This document shows, in pieces, positions 50,083 to 59,749 of a stretch of 64,000 bases of DNA. The translations under genes and the position numbers were made by a program. Each line of letters opens with the position of its first letter. The first letter of the stretch is position 1. The notes beneath the pieces are model-generated. The model ran no database searches. It was not told where the DNA came from and saw nothing but the letters and a program-made list of their open reading frames with translations. The stretch is from Cellvibrionaceae bacterium (GTDB lineage Bacteria > Pseudomonadota > Gammaproteobacteria > Pseudomonadales > Cellvibrionaceae): contig JAGKWU010000010.1 of NCBI GenBank assembly GCA_021151695.1, positions 1-64,000 on the forward strand, given 5' to 3'.

Positions 50083-53000
50083 ATGTTTACACGAGTGCTT
50101 ATAGCAAACCGCGGCGAGATAGCCGTTCGTATTGCCAAAACCCTGAAAAAAATGGGTGTCGAATCTGTTGCGGTTTATTCGGATGCAGACCGCAACTCCG
50201 CCCATGTCAGCGCCTGCGATACAGCAGTGTGTTTAGGTGGCAATACGGCAGCAGAAAGTTATCTGCAGGCAGATCGCATTATTGCGGCGGCAATAGAAAC
50301 CGGCGCTGAGGCGATAATTCCCGGCTACGGATTTCTGTCGGAAAACGCGGCCTTTGCCGAAGCCTGTGAAGCTGCCGGTATTGCATTCTGTGGCCCTACG
50401 CCCGAGCAAATGCGCCAGTTTGGTTTAAAGCACACCTCGCGCGAATTGGCAGCGCAGGCTGGTGTGCCGCTAACGCCAGGTACGGGTTTGTTGCAATCAC
50501 TTGAAGAAGCGTTAAGCGCTGCTGAAGAGCTGGGCTATCCAGTAATGCTGAAAAGCACAGCCGGCGGCGGTGGTATAGGTTTGACACGCTGTAACTCTGC
50601 CGATGAGCTTGAAAATGCTTACGAAAGTGTAAAGCGTTTAGGGCAAAACTTTTTTAGCGATAGCGGTGTGTTTCTGGAGCGCTTTGTCGATAACGCTCGC
50701 CACGTGGAGGTGCAAATTTTTGGTGATGGCAAAGGCAATGTGTTGGCGCTGGGTGAACGCGATTGCTCCCTGCAAAGACGTAACCAAAAAGTAGTGGAGG
50801 AAACACCAGCGCCTGATTTGCCTGCCGAAACCCGCGCAAAATTATTAGCTGCCTCAACAAGCCTGGGCGAGATGGTGGCTTATAGATCTGCCGGTACCAT
50901 TGAATATATTTACGATGCGGCGCGCGATGCGTTTTATTTTTTGGAGGTGAATACTCGCCTGCAAGTCGAACATCCCATTACAGAAGCTTGCACCGGCATA
51001 GACCTGGTGGAATGGATGATTCTCACTGCTGCCGGCGAACCGCCTGCGCTGGATATAGAGGTGCAACCCAAAGGTGCTGCTATAGAGGTTCGCCTCTATG
51101 CTGAAGATCCCGTACGCGATTTCCAGCCTTCACCCGGCGTGCTTACTGACGTGCTTTTTTCTCCATCCGCGCGCATAGATACCTGGGTGGCAACAGGTAC
51201 GGAGGTTTCGCCATATTACGATCCCATGATCGCCAAGATTATTGTGCACGGCAGTGATCGTGCTGAAGCCATTGCAAAAATGTCGGCTGCATTAAATGAA
51301 ACCCGTATCGCCGGTATAGCATCCAACCTGGATTATTTGCGCCAAATTATCGCGAGTGATTTTTTTGCGGCGGGCGATGTGGCTACCAATAAGTTGGCGA
51401 GTTTTGCGTATGCGCCACCGGTTGTTGAAGTTCTGCAGCCCGGTACCTACACCAGCATCCAGGATTATCCCGGTCGTGTTGGTTTGTGGAGCGTTGGTGT
51501 TCCGCCCTCTGGCCCCATGGATGATTACGCGTTTCGCATTGCCAACCGTATTGTGGGTAACAGCGAAGAGGCGGCGGCAATCGAGTACACCATTATCGGC
51601 CCCAAATTACGTTTTCATGTCGACGCTGTTGTTGCGCTCGCCGGTGCAAAATCGCCGGCGACACTTGATGGTGAATCGGTGGAATTTTGGCAGCCGATTT
51701 ATATCAAGGCTGGCCAGGTTCTGGATATAGGTAAAGCCGAAACCGGCTGTCGCGGTTATCTCGCGGTACGCAATGGTTTTGATGTGCCGGTTTATCTTGG
51801 CAGCCGCTCCACTTTTGCGCTTGGCCAATTCGGTGGCCACGCTGGCCGCACACTGCGCGCGACTGACATATTGCCCATTAGTAATCCCGCTATTGCAGCT
51901 TGTACCACCCCCGCACCGGAATTTCCTCCTGCCGTTGCGCCTGCGGCATTAATCCCCCCGTATTTCGCGGCTGAAGAAGTTGGCAGCGAGTGGGAGATTG
52001 GTGTGCTTTATGGACCGCATGGCGCACCGGACTTTTTTACCGGTGACGCAATCGATATGTTTTTTAATACGGCGTGGGAAGTGCATTACAACTCCAATCG
52101 TTTGGGGATTCGTCTCAATGGGCCCAAACCCACCTGGACGCGCACTGATGGTGGTGAAGCAGGATTGCATCCATCCAACATTCACGATACTGAATACGCG
52201 GTGGGCTCGATTAATTTCACCGGTGATATGCCGGTGATTCTCACCAAAGATGGCCCAAGCCTTGGTGGCTTTGTTTGCCCCGTTACCATTGTAAAAGCGG
52301 AATTGTGGAAAGTAGGGCAGGTAAAACCTGGCGATAAAATTCGCTTCAAGCGCATGAGCTTTGATCATGCACTGGATCTGGAGCGCGCCCAGGATATCGC
52401 CATCAAAAATTTGCAGCCGTTACCGCCATTTGCGGTGAAGCCCGTAGTGGCGCCAGCGCACGGCTTATCCGAATGTATTCTCGCTTCACTCTCGCCAGAG
52501 GGCGCAAGGCCGTTGGTAACCTATCGTCAGGCGGGCGACAAATATATTTTGCTGGAGTATGGCGACAATATTCTCGAGTTGAGTTTGCGCCTACGTGTCT
52601 ATGCGTTAATGGAGGCCTTAAAGGCAGATCCTATCGCCGGTGTGATTGAACTTTCTCCCGGTGTGCGATCGCTGCAAATTAATTACGACAGCCGCGTTAT
52701 ACATCAACAGGATTTAGTGGAAAGGCTGCTGATGATTGAAGCAGTGCTTGGCGATGCGCGCGACATCAAAGTGGCGAGTCGCATCGTACATATGCCCATG
52801 GCGTTTGAAGATTCTGCAACCCTGGATGCGGTTGCTCGCTATCGCCAATCAGTGCGCGACTCTGCACCCTGGCTGCCGAGTAATACCGAATTTATGCGAC
52901 GTATTAATGGATTGGATTCCATCGCGCAGGTCAAACAAATTATTTTTGATACCAGCTATATGGTGTTGGGCCTGGGCGATGTTTATCTCGGTGCGCCCTG

Positions 53001-53721
53001 TGCTGTTCCTGTCGATCCGCGCCACCGCTTGCTTACCTCCAAATACAATCCCGCGCGTACCTATACCGCTGAAGGCACAGTCGGTATTGGCGGTGTATAC
53101 ATGTGTATTTACGGTATGGATTCCCCCGGCGGTTATCAGCTGGTTGGGCGCACTCTGCCAATCTGGAATAAATTTTTAAAGAATGCTGATTTCACCAATG
53201 GCGAACCCTGGCTGCTGAAATTTTTTGACCGTGTGCGCTATTACGAAGTCAGCGAAGATGAGCTCACGCAAATGCGCGAAGCTTTCCGTGAAGGTCGCTT
53301 TCAGGTTCGCGCGGAAGAAAGCTTTTTCAGTCTGGCGGAGCATGAAGAATTTTTGGAAAAAAATGCCGCCAGTATCGCCGAGTTTAAAGCCAAACAAAAA
53401 ATGGCATTTGAGCAAGAGGTTGCACTCTGGCAGGCCGATGAATCCGCACAGGTTGATGCAGCTTTGCAGCGCAAAACCACAACTGGTCCCCTCGAAGTGG
53501 ATGGTCATCCCATCACTGCCGATATCAGCGGCAACATCTGGAAATTGTTAGTAGAACCCGGTCAAGAGGTAGAGGCAGATCAGCCACTGTTGATAGTAGA
53601 AGCCATGAAAATGGAATTCTCTGTTTACGCGGGTCGCAATGCAAAAATCAGTTCAATCCATTGTGCACCTGGCACACCGGTTAATGCCGGTGATCTGCTG
53701 GTGGTACTTGAAGATGCCTAA
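50083..53721 (+). CDS. uca: Urea carboxylase
   Basis: This 1212-residue biotin enzyme carboxylates urea to allophanate with ATP and bicarbonate. It has the same domain order as the guanidine enzyme: biotin carboxylase (KSTAGGGGIGL; RDCSLQRRNQK), AHS1/AHS2 carboxyltransferase parts, and a biotinyl domain (IVEAMKMEF). It keeps Asn711 in SINFTGDMP, the residue expected for urea, where the paralogue has Asp. CGGAGAAGAATC precedes the ATG at 50083, and the open frame further upstream runs through atzF. The neighbours are atzF and urtABCDE, so this is the urease-independent urea pathway. Confidence 0.92.
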   Translation: MFTRVLIANRGEIAVRIAKTLKKMGVESVAVYSDADRNSAHVSACDTAVCLGGNTAAESYLQADRIIAAAIETGAEAIIPGYGFLSENAAFAEACEAAGIAFCGPTPEQMRQFGLKHTSRELAAQAGVPLTPGTGLLQSLEEALSAAEELGYPVMLKSTAGGGGIGLTRCNSADELENAYESVKRLGQNFFSDSGVFLERFVDNARHVEVQIFGDGKGNVLALGERDCSLQRRNQKVVEETPAPDLPAETRAKLLAASTSLGEMVAYRSAGTIEYIYDAARDAFYFLEVNTRLQVEHPITEACTGIDLVEWMILTAAGEPPALDIEVQPKGAAIEVRLYAEDPVRDFQPSPGVLTDVLFSPSARIDTWVATGTEVSPYYDPMIAKIIVHGSDRAEAIAKMSAALNETRIAGIASNLDYLRQIIASDFFAAGDVATNKLASFAYAPPVVEVLQPGTYTSIQDYPGRVGLWSVGVPPSGPMDDYAFRIANRIVGNSEEAAAIEYTIIGPKLRFHVDAVVALAGAKSPATLDGESVEFWQPIYIKAGQVLDIGKAETGCRGYLAVRNGFDVPVYLGSRSTFALGQFGGHAGRTLRATDILPISNPAIAACTTPAPEFPPAVAPAALIPPYFAAEEVGSEWEIGVLYGPHGAPDFFTGDAIDMFFNTAWEVHYNSNRLGIRLNGPKPTWTRTDGGEAGLHPSNIHDTEYAVGSINFTGDMPVILTKDGPSLGGFVCPVTIVKAELWKVGQVKPGDKIRFKRMSFDHALDLERAQDIAIKNLQPLPPFAVKPVVAPAHGLSECILASLSPEGARPLVTYRQAGDKYILLEYGDNILELSLRLRVYALMEALKADPIAGVIELSPGVRSLQINYDSRVIHQQDLVERLLMIEAVLGDARDIKVASRIVHMPMAFEDSATLDAVARYRQSVRDSAPWLPSNTEFMRRINGLDSIAQVKQIIFDTSYMVLGLGDVYLGAPCAVPVDPRHRLLTSKYNPARTYTAEGTVGIGGVYMCIYGMDSPGGYQLVGRTLPIWNKFLKNADFTNGEPWLLKFFDRVRYYEVSEDELTQMREAFREGRFQVRAEESFFSLAEHEEFLEKNAASIAEFKAKQKMAFEQEVALWQADESAQVDAALQRKTTTGPLEVDGHPITADISGNIWKLLVEPGQEVEADQPLLIVEAMKMEFSVYAGRNAKISSIHCAPGTPVNAGDLLVVLEDA

Positions 53722-53745
53722 CCTAATTAGGCAAATAGGTAAATC

Positions 53746-54462
53746 ATGATGAAACTTGTAAAGAACGATAAAAAGAAAAAGCCGGATGAGCCTCGCCTGA
53801 ATTTAACCGAGCGGATTTATCTACAGATTAAAGAAGATATTTTTTCGTTCCGCCTGTTGCCCGGTGATCGCTTTAGTGAAAACGAAATTGCCGAGCGGGT
53901 GGAAGCCAGCCGTACACCTGTGCGTGAAGCGTTAACACGCCTGCAACGTGAAGGTTTTGTCGAGGTGTCATTTCGCAGTGGCTGGCAAGTCAAACCATTC
54001 GATTTTAAACAGTTCGAGCAACTTTACGATGTGCGCATCGTGTTGGAGTTGGCAGCGGTGCGAAAGCTTTGCGAAATGGAGCCTCCGCCCAATCTCGACG
54101 ATTTGAAAAAAACCTGGTTGGTAAAACCGGCAGATCGACTGGAAGACGGCCCTAGCGTATGTGCCCTGGACGAACGTTTCCATGAGCAGTTGATTGAGGC
54201 TACCGGCAATATGGAGATGGCCCGTATCCACCACGATATTACTGAACGACTGCGCATAATCCGTCGCATAGATTTTACCCAGCGCAATCGTATAGAAGCC
54301 ACTTACGATGAGCACGCCAAAATTTTGCGTACCGTGATTCAACGGCGCGCCGAAGATGCGCAACGTTTATTAAAAACCCACATAGAGGCGAGCAAGGCAG
54401 AGGTGCGCAAAATCACTTTGCATATGCTCTATGAAGCGCGCGAATTGCAGGCCGATGACTAG
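53746..54462 (+). CDS. FCD-type GntR regulator of the urea cluster
   Basis: The 238-residue protein has a Lys-rich N-terminus, a GntR winged helix (LTERIYLQIKEDIFSFRL; SENEIAERVEASRTPVREALTRLQREGFV in part) and an FCD ligand-binding domain (about residues 90-225) with the metal/ligand His set, for example DERFHEQL and DEHAKIL. FCD regulators often bind TTG-centred palindromes, which fits the ATCTTG/CAAGAT elements upstream of atzF. The ligand is probably a pathway intermediate. It lies 24 bp after the carboxylase gene, before urtA. Confidence 0.85.
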   Translation: MMKLVKNDKKKKPDEPRLNLTERIYLQIKEDIFSFRLLPGDRFSENEIAERVEASRTPVREALTRLQREGFVEVSFRSGWQVKPFDFKQFEQLYDVRIVLELAAVRKLCEMEPPPNLDDLKKTWLVKPADRLEDGPSVCALDERFHEQLIEATGNMEMARIHHDITERLRIIRRIDFTQRNRIEATYDEHAKILRTVIQRRAEDAQRLLKTHIEASKAEVRKITLHMLYEARELQADD

Positions 54463-54593
54463 TTTTATGAACAGCCAGCGCAGGGAGTGAAGGCTAGGCA
54501 ATAACAAGTAGCAACAATAAGTTTCGCATCTGCGATGTGAAATAAAGCCAGGCGTATGAGTACAAGCTAATTAATCCATGAAGCAGCTTTTAC

Positions 54594-54630
54594 ATTCCAA
54601 CTGAGTCGCTTTTTTATATTTCAACTGAGT
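54594..54630 (+). repeat. Direct repeats upstream of urtA
   Basis: ATTCCAACTGAGT (54594-54606) and ATTTCAACTGAGT (54618-54630) are 13-bp direct repeats with one difference, 24 bp apart, ending 18 bp before the urtA start. They could be a regulator site or a leftover duplication. I found no sigma-54 or clear -35/-10 promoter in the 186-bp gap. Confidence 0.5.
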
Positions 54631-54648
54631 AGAAAACGGAGAATACCC

Positions 54649-55947
54649 ATGAAGCTAACAACCATAGCAAAACACGTCGGCGCACTCGGTATCGCCTGCG
54701 GCATTACAATCGCCTCTTTCAGTGCACAGGCAGCCGACACTATTAAAGTCGGTGTACTGCACTCGCTCTCGGGCACTATGGCTATTTCAGAAACCACGCT
54801 GAAAGACACAGTGTTGATGTTGATTGATGAGCAGAACAAAAAAGGTGGTCTGCTCGGCAAAAAGCTGGAGCCAGTAGTAGTTGATCCAGCGTCCAACTGG
54901 CCATTGTTTGCGGAAAAAACCCGCGAACTTTTAGAGAAAGAAAAAGTAGCGGCCATCTTCGGCTGCTGGACTTCTGTATCGCGCAAATCTGTGTTGCCGG
55001 TAGTCGAAGAGTTGAACGGCATTCTGTTTTATCCCGTGCAATACGAAGGTGAAGAGTCTTCACGGAATGTTTTCTACACAGGTGCGGCACCAAACCAACA
55101 GGCTATTCCAGCAGTGGATTACCTGATGAAAGAAGGCAAGGTGAAGCGTTGGGTATTGGCAGGTACTGACTACGTGTATCCGCGCACCACTAACAAAATC
55201 CTGGAAGCCTATTTGAAATCCAAAGGCGTAGCGCAAGAAGATATCCTGATCAACTACACACCTTTCGGTCACTCTGATTGGCAAAACATTGTGGCGGAAA
55301 TCAAGCGCTTTGGTTCTGCGGGTAAGAAAACCGCCGTGGTATCCACCATTAATGGTGATGCCAACGTGCCTTTCTACCGCGAACTGGCTAACCAAAAAAT
55401 TACCGCAACAGATATTCCTGTTGTTGCCTTCTCTGTAGGTGAAGAAGAGTTGGCTGGTATCGATACCAAACCATTGGTTGGCCACCTGGCGGCCTGGAAC
55501 TACTTCCAAAGTGTTGAAGCACCTGCGAACGCAGAATTCATCAAAAAATGGAAAGCCTTTATCAAAAATCCCAAGCGCGTTACCAATGATCCCATGGAAG
55601 CTACTTACATAGGTTTCAATATGTGGGTGAAAGCGGTTGAGAAAGCCAAAACCACCGACACCAACAAAGTGATCGACACCATTGTTGGCCTTGAGCAACC
55701 AAACCTGACTGGTGGCGTGAGCAAAATGTTGCCCAACCACCACATCACCAAGCCAGTATTGATTGGCGAAATTCAGGCTGATGGTCAATTTGAAGTGGTA
55801 TCCAAAACTGATGATCTGGTTCCTGGCGATGCCTGGTCTGACTTCCTCGAAGGCAGCAAGGATTTGACCTCTGACTGGATTACCTTGAAGTGCGGAAACT
55901 ACAACACCAAAACCAAACAGTGTTTAGGTTCCAAGGCTGCTAAGTAA
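54649..55947 (+). CDS. urtA: Urea ABC transporter substrate-binding protein
   Basis: The 432-residue periplasmic protein has a signal peptide (GITIASFSAQA) and a Leu/Ile/Val-type fold with the UrtA-specific DTIKVGVLHSLSGTMAISET and AIFGCWTSVSRKSVLPVVEE. It binds urea for import by UrtBCDE. Length and the family opening are normal. CGGAGA precedes the ATG at 54649. Confidence 0.96.
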   Translation: MKLTTIAKHVGALGIACGITIASFSAQAADTIKVGVLHSLSGTMAISETTLKDTVLMLIDEQNKKGGLLGKKLEPVVVDPASNWPLFAEKTRELLEKEKVAAIFGCWTSVSRKSVLPVVEELNGILFYPVQYEGEESSRNVFYTGAAPNQQAIPAVDYLMKEGKVKRWVLAGTDYVYPRTTNKILEAYLKSKGVAQEDILINYTPFGHSDWQNIVAEIKRFGSAGKKTAVVSTINGDANVPFYRELANQKITATDIPVVAFSVGEEELAGIDTKPLVGHLAAWNYFQSVEAPANAEFIKKWKAFIKNPKRVTNDPMEATYIGFNMWVKAVEKAKTTDTNKVIDTIVGLEQPNLTGGVSKMLPNHHITKPVLIGEIQADGQFEVVSKTDDLVPGDAWSDFLEGSKDLTSDWITLKCGNYNTKTKQCLGSKAAK

Positions 55948-56033
55948 AGGCCGCTAAATAAGTGTTATCCGCGGCGATGTGATTTCCCTGATTGCATCGC
56001 CGCATTTCGCGTCAACGGCGTTAAGGATTTACC

Positions 56034-57677
56034 ATGATGAATTTGCTCAAATTCCCGCTGCATTATTGCCAGTTGCTGTTAATCGCATGCTGCGGCTTGT
56101 TATGCTCCAGCAACCTTTATGCGCAAGAAGCCTCAGTAGATGTCGCTCCTGCGGCCCAAACCTTTGAGCAATTATTAGCGCAATTACCGCCAGCCAGCCT
56201 TTCTGAACGCGGTGATATTTTAAAACAGCTGGCCAGCCTGAATGACAATCGCCTCTTGCCCATAGTGGGCGCGTTTGCGCAGGCCAAACTGGTCGCCAAC
56301 CCGGATAATCGCATTGCCATTCGCCAGGAGGATGACTCTTTAGTGGATGCGCTGACGCAAGTCGCCGTACCAGCAGAAGCAGTGGCAGACTTCAAGAAAA
56401 TTTCCGTTAACAACAACCTGCGCAATCAGTTAAACAGCTTGATAGCGCAATTGAATTTGCACAGCCCTGATGTCAGTTTGCGCTTGGCAGCGGTCAAACG
56501 TATTTTAAATGACGGCGCAGATGAGGCGACCGCCACACTTTTGCAAAATCAATTAGCGACTGAACAGGACCCGCAAGTGCTCAGCGCATTACATATTGCT
56601 ATCGCTGTTTACAAATTGCATAGCCCTGAAGAGCAGCAGCGTCGCGACGCGGTAAAAAGTTTGCGCGGCTCACTGGAGCCGGAAGCGCGCACAGCCCTGA
56701 ATGAAACCATTTCAAATGACGCCAGTAAAGATGTGCGCACCGAAGCCGAGTATGCACTTAAGGCCATCGACAATAAAATTGCCTGGTATCACTTTGCTGA
56801 AAATGTATTTTTTGGTTTGAGCCTCGGATCTGTGCTTTTGCTGTCCGCTATAGGTCTCGCCATTACCTTTGGTGTCATGGGTGTGATTAATATGGCCCAT
56901 GGTGAAATGATGATGATTGGCGCTTACACTACCTGGGTTATTCAACAACTATTTCCTAATCATATTGCCTACAGTCTGTTGATGGCGGTACCTGCCGCGT
57001 TTGTCGTAGCTGGCCTTGTCGGTATTTTAATTGAGCGCTCGGTGATTCGTTTTTTATACGGCCGCCCGCTCGAAACATTGCTTGCCACCTTCGGTGTCAG
57101 CCTGATTTTGCAACAGGCTGCGCGCACTATTTTTACGCCTCTGAACCGCGCAGTAAGTTTGCCGGAGTGGATGAGCGGCTCGCTCACAATCAACCCCGTG
57201 TTATCTATTACTTACAATCGTTTGTTTATTTTGCTCTTCGCACTCGCGGTATTTTTTGCGTTACTGCTGGTGTTGAAAAAAACATCTCTCGGATTGAAAG
57301 TTCGCGCAGTATCACAAAACCGCAGTATGGCGCGCGCCGTTGGTGTGCGCGCGAATTGGGTGGATGCGCTGACCTTTGGTTTGGGCTCTGGTATCGCCGG
57401 CGTCGCGGGTGTGGCGCTGTCGCAGCTGACCAATGTGGGGCCCAATCTCGGGCAGGCTTATATCATTGATTCCTTTATGGTGGTGGTTTTCGGCGGCGTT
57501 GGAAATTTGTGGGGCACGCTGGTGGGCGCTATGGGCCTGGGCGTGCTCAATAAATTTATGGAGCCCTACGCGGGGGCGGTGCTCGCGAAAGTGTTGGTGC
57601 TGGTATTGCTGATTTTATTTATCCAGAAGAAACCCAAGGGGTTGTTCCCGCAAAAAGGCCGCGCCGCTGCCGATTAA
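56034..57677 (+). CDS. urtB: Urea ABC transporter permease UrtB
   Basis: The 547-residue protein has a signal-like start, a periplasmic helical N-domain of about 220 residues (a usual feature of UrtB), and a LivH-type permease from about residue 255 (FFGLSLGSVLLLSAIGLAITFGVMGVINMAHGE in part). The ABC-contact loop is VRAVSQNRSMARAVGVRANW. It forms the urea channel with UrtC. The start at 56034 gives a signal sequence; the adjacent ATG at 56037 is equally possible. Confidence 0.93.
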   Translation: MMNLLKFPLHYCQLLLIACCGLLCSSNLYAQEASVDVAPAAQTFEQLLAQLPPASLSERGDILKQLASLNDNRLLPIVGAFAQAKLVANPDNRIAIRQEDDSLVDALTQVAVPAEAVADFKKISVNNNLRNQLNSLIAQLNLHSPDVSLRLAAVKRILNDGADEATATLLQNQLATEQDPQVLSALHIAIAVYKLHSPEEQQRRDAVKSLRGSLEPEARTALNETISNDASKDVRTEAEYALKAIDNKIAWYHFAENVFFGLSLGSVLLLSAIGLAITFGVMGVINMAHGEMMMIGAYTTWVIQQLFPNHIAYSLLMAVPAAFVVAGLVGILIERSVIRFLYGRPLETLLATFGVSLILQQAARTIFTPLNRAVSLPEWMSGSLTINPVLSITYNRLFILLFALAVFFALLLVLKKTSLGLKVRAVSQNRSMARAVGVRANWVDALTFGLGSGIAGVAGVALSQLTNVGPNLGQAYIIDSFMVVVFGGVGNLWGTLVGAMGLGVLNKFMEPYAGAVLAKVLVLVLLILFIQKKPKGLFPQKGRAAAD

Positions 57678-57714
57678 TGATTGCTAACCTATTCGCAAGA
57701 GTTGAGAGTTTTTC

Positions 57715-58899
57715 ATGTTGATTCGACGTCTGTTATTGAATGATCGCGGTGGTGCCTGGGTGCTGGGTATCGTCCTGGTGGCAATGTTGGTGGTGCCGAT
57801 TTGCAATCTCGCGGTACCGGAAAGCTCGCCGCTGCATTTATCCACCTTTAGCGTAACGCTGCTGGGAAAATTTTTGTGTTACGCATTGTTGGCCCTCTCG
57901 GTGGATTTAATCTGGGGCTATTGCGGAATCCTGTCGTTAGGCCAGGGCGCTTTTTTTGCGCTGGGAGGTTACGCCATGGGCATGTATTTAATGCGGCAAA
58001 TAGGTGCGCGCGGCCAATACGGTAATGCGGAGTTGCCGGATTTTATGGTGTTTTTAAATTGGGATCATCTGCCCTGGTATTGGCTTGGCTTTGATCATTT
58101 CTGGTTTGCAGCCTTGATGATTGTGTTGGTGCCAGCCGTACTGGGTTTTGTGTTTGGCTGGTTAGCATTTCGTTCGCGCGTCACCGGCGTCTATTTTTCC
58201 ATTATTACCCAAGCGCTGACTTACGCTTTGATGCTCGCTTTCTTTCGCAACGAAATGGGTTTTGGCGGCAACAACGGCCTCACTGATTTCAAAGATATTC
58301 TGGGTGCACCCATTACCGCAGACTCAACGCGCATCGCGTTATTTTTGTGTTCTGGTTTTATTTTGATTCTCGCGTATCTCGCCTGTCGATTTATTGTGAC
58401 CTCTCGTCTTGGCCGCATTGTGATTTCCATTCGCGATGCGGAGAGCCGCACACGTTTTTGTGGTTACAAAGTGGAATCCTACAAGCTCTGGCTATTTGTA
58501 TTTTCATCAGTGCTAGCGGGAATCGCCGGTGCACTCTATGTGCCGCAAGTCGGTATTATTAATCCTGGCGAATTCTCTCCGCTTAATTCTATCGAGCAAG
58601 TGGTCTGGGTTGCGACTGGTGGTCGCGGCACTTTGTACGGTGCCATCGTTGGGGCCTTTACGGTTAACTATGGCAAGACCCTGTTCACCTCCTGGTCGCC
58701 TGAGAGCTGGCTGTTTGTGTTAGGCGCGCTGTTTGTTCTGGTTACCCTGGTGCTACCTAAAGGCATAGTGGGTTTGTTTGCGCAGCGGAAAAAATCTGAA
58801 TCGGCACACGAGCCTTTGCCCGATTCTGCTTATGAGCCTTTACCTGTCGCTGAAGAAACCAGTAAATCGCCAACAATAAACGGAGCTGTGACTGAATGA
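57715..58899 (+). CDS. urtC: Urea ABC transporter permease UrtC
   Basis: The 394-residue LivM-type permease has about ten spans and the UrtC landmarks LSLGQGAFFALGGYAMGMYLMR and SIRDAESRTRFCGYKVE (ABC-contact loop). The C-terminal 35 residues are a hydrophilic tail (SAHEPLPDSAYEPLPVAEE). It overlaps urtD by four bases (ATGA). Confidence 0.94.
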   Translation: MLIRRLLLNDRGGAWVLGIVLVAMLVVPICNLAVPESSPLHLSTFSVTLLGKFLCYALLALSVDLIWGYCGILSLGQGAFFALGGYAMGMYLMRQIGARGQYGNAELPDFMVFLNWDHLPWYWLGFDHFWFAALMIVLVPAVLGFVFGWLAFRSRVTGVYFSIITQALTYALMLAFFRNEMGFGGNNGLTDFKDILGAPITADSTRIALFLCSGFILILAYLACRFIVTSRLGRIVISIRDAESRTRFCGYKVESYKLWLFVFSSVLAGIAGALYVPQVGIINPGEFSPLNSIEQVVWVATGGRGTLYGAIVGAFTVNYGKTLFTSWSPESWLFVLGALFVLVTLVLPKGIVGLFAQRKKSESAHEPLPDSAYEPLPVAEETSKSPTINGAVTE

Positions 58900-59708
58900 A
58901 TCTTCTCTCCCAGGCAAAACAGCTGTTGCCCATTCCTGATCCCGATTTTGGTGAATTGCCAGATACCAGCCATCGCACAATTTTGTACGTAGAGGGCGTC
59001 ACCGTCAGTTTTGATGGCTTTCGCGCGCTCAATAATTTAAACCTCTATGTAGATGACGGCGAACTGCGTTGCATCATCGGCCCCAATGGCGCTGGCAAAA
59101 CCACCATGATGGATGTGATTACCGGCAAAACCAAACCCGATGCCGGTAGTGTTTATTTTGGTCGCCAGATTAATTTGTTGGAATTATCCGAACACCAGAT
59201 TGCGCGTGGCGGTATTGGTCGAAAATTCCAGAAGCCCACTATTTTTGAAGCCTTGACGGTATACGAAAATTTGGAGCTGGCAACAGCATCCAACAAAAGT
59301 GTGTGGTGGACATTAACGCGCAAGCTCACAGCCGATCAGCAACTGCGTATCGATATGGTGTTGGTACAAATTGGTTTGGCTGATCTTCGCCACAAAAATG
59401 CCGGCGCACTGTCCCATGGGCAAAAGCAGTGGCTGGAAATCGGTATGCTGTTAATGCAAAGCCCGCGCGTGCTCTTGGTGGACGAACCGGTTGCCGGTAT
59501 GACCGGTGAAGAAACAGAAAAAACTGCAGAGCTGTTGCTATCGCTTGCAGGCAAACACTCGGTGATAGTGGTGGAGCACGACATGAAATTCGTACGCTCC
59601 ATTGCGCGCAAGGTGACGGTATTGCATCAGGGGTCAGTGCTTATGGAAGGCACTATGGATCAGGTGCAAAACGATCCCAGGGTAATTGAAGTTTATTTGG
59701 GAGAATAA
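58896..59708 (+). CDS. urtD: Urea ABC transporter ATPase UrtD
   Basis: The 270-residue ATPase has Walker A GPNGAGKTT (about 60-68), a signature reading LSHGQKQWLEIGMLL, Walker B VLLVDEPVAGMT and switch His in VEHDM. LSHGQKQWLEIGM is characteristic of UrtD. It starts inside the urtC stop. Confidence 0.95.
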   Translation: MNLLSQAKQLLPIPDPDFGELPDTSHRTILYVEGVTVSFDGFRALNNLNLYVDDGELRCIIGPNGAGKTTMMDVITGKTKPDAGSVYFGRQINLLELSEHQIARGGIGRKFQKPTIFEALTVYENLELATASNKSVWWTLTRKLTADQQLRIDMVLVQIGLADLRHKNAGALSHGQKQWLEIGMLLMQSPRVLLVDEPVAGMTGEETEKTAELLLSLAGKHSVIVVEHDMKFVRSIARKVTVLHQGSVLMEGTMDQVQNDPRVIEVYLGE

Positions 59709-59749
59709 GGGCCAGGCTGGCTGGGGCCAGAATTTTTTGGGGAAATAAC

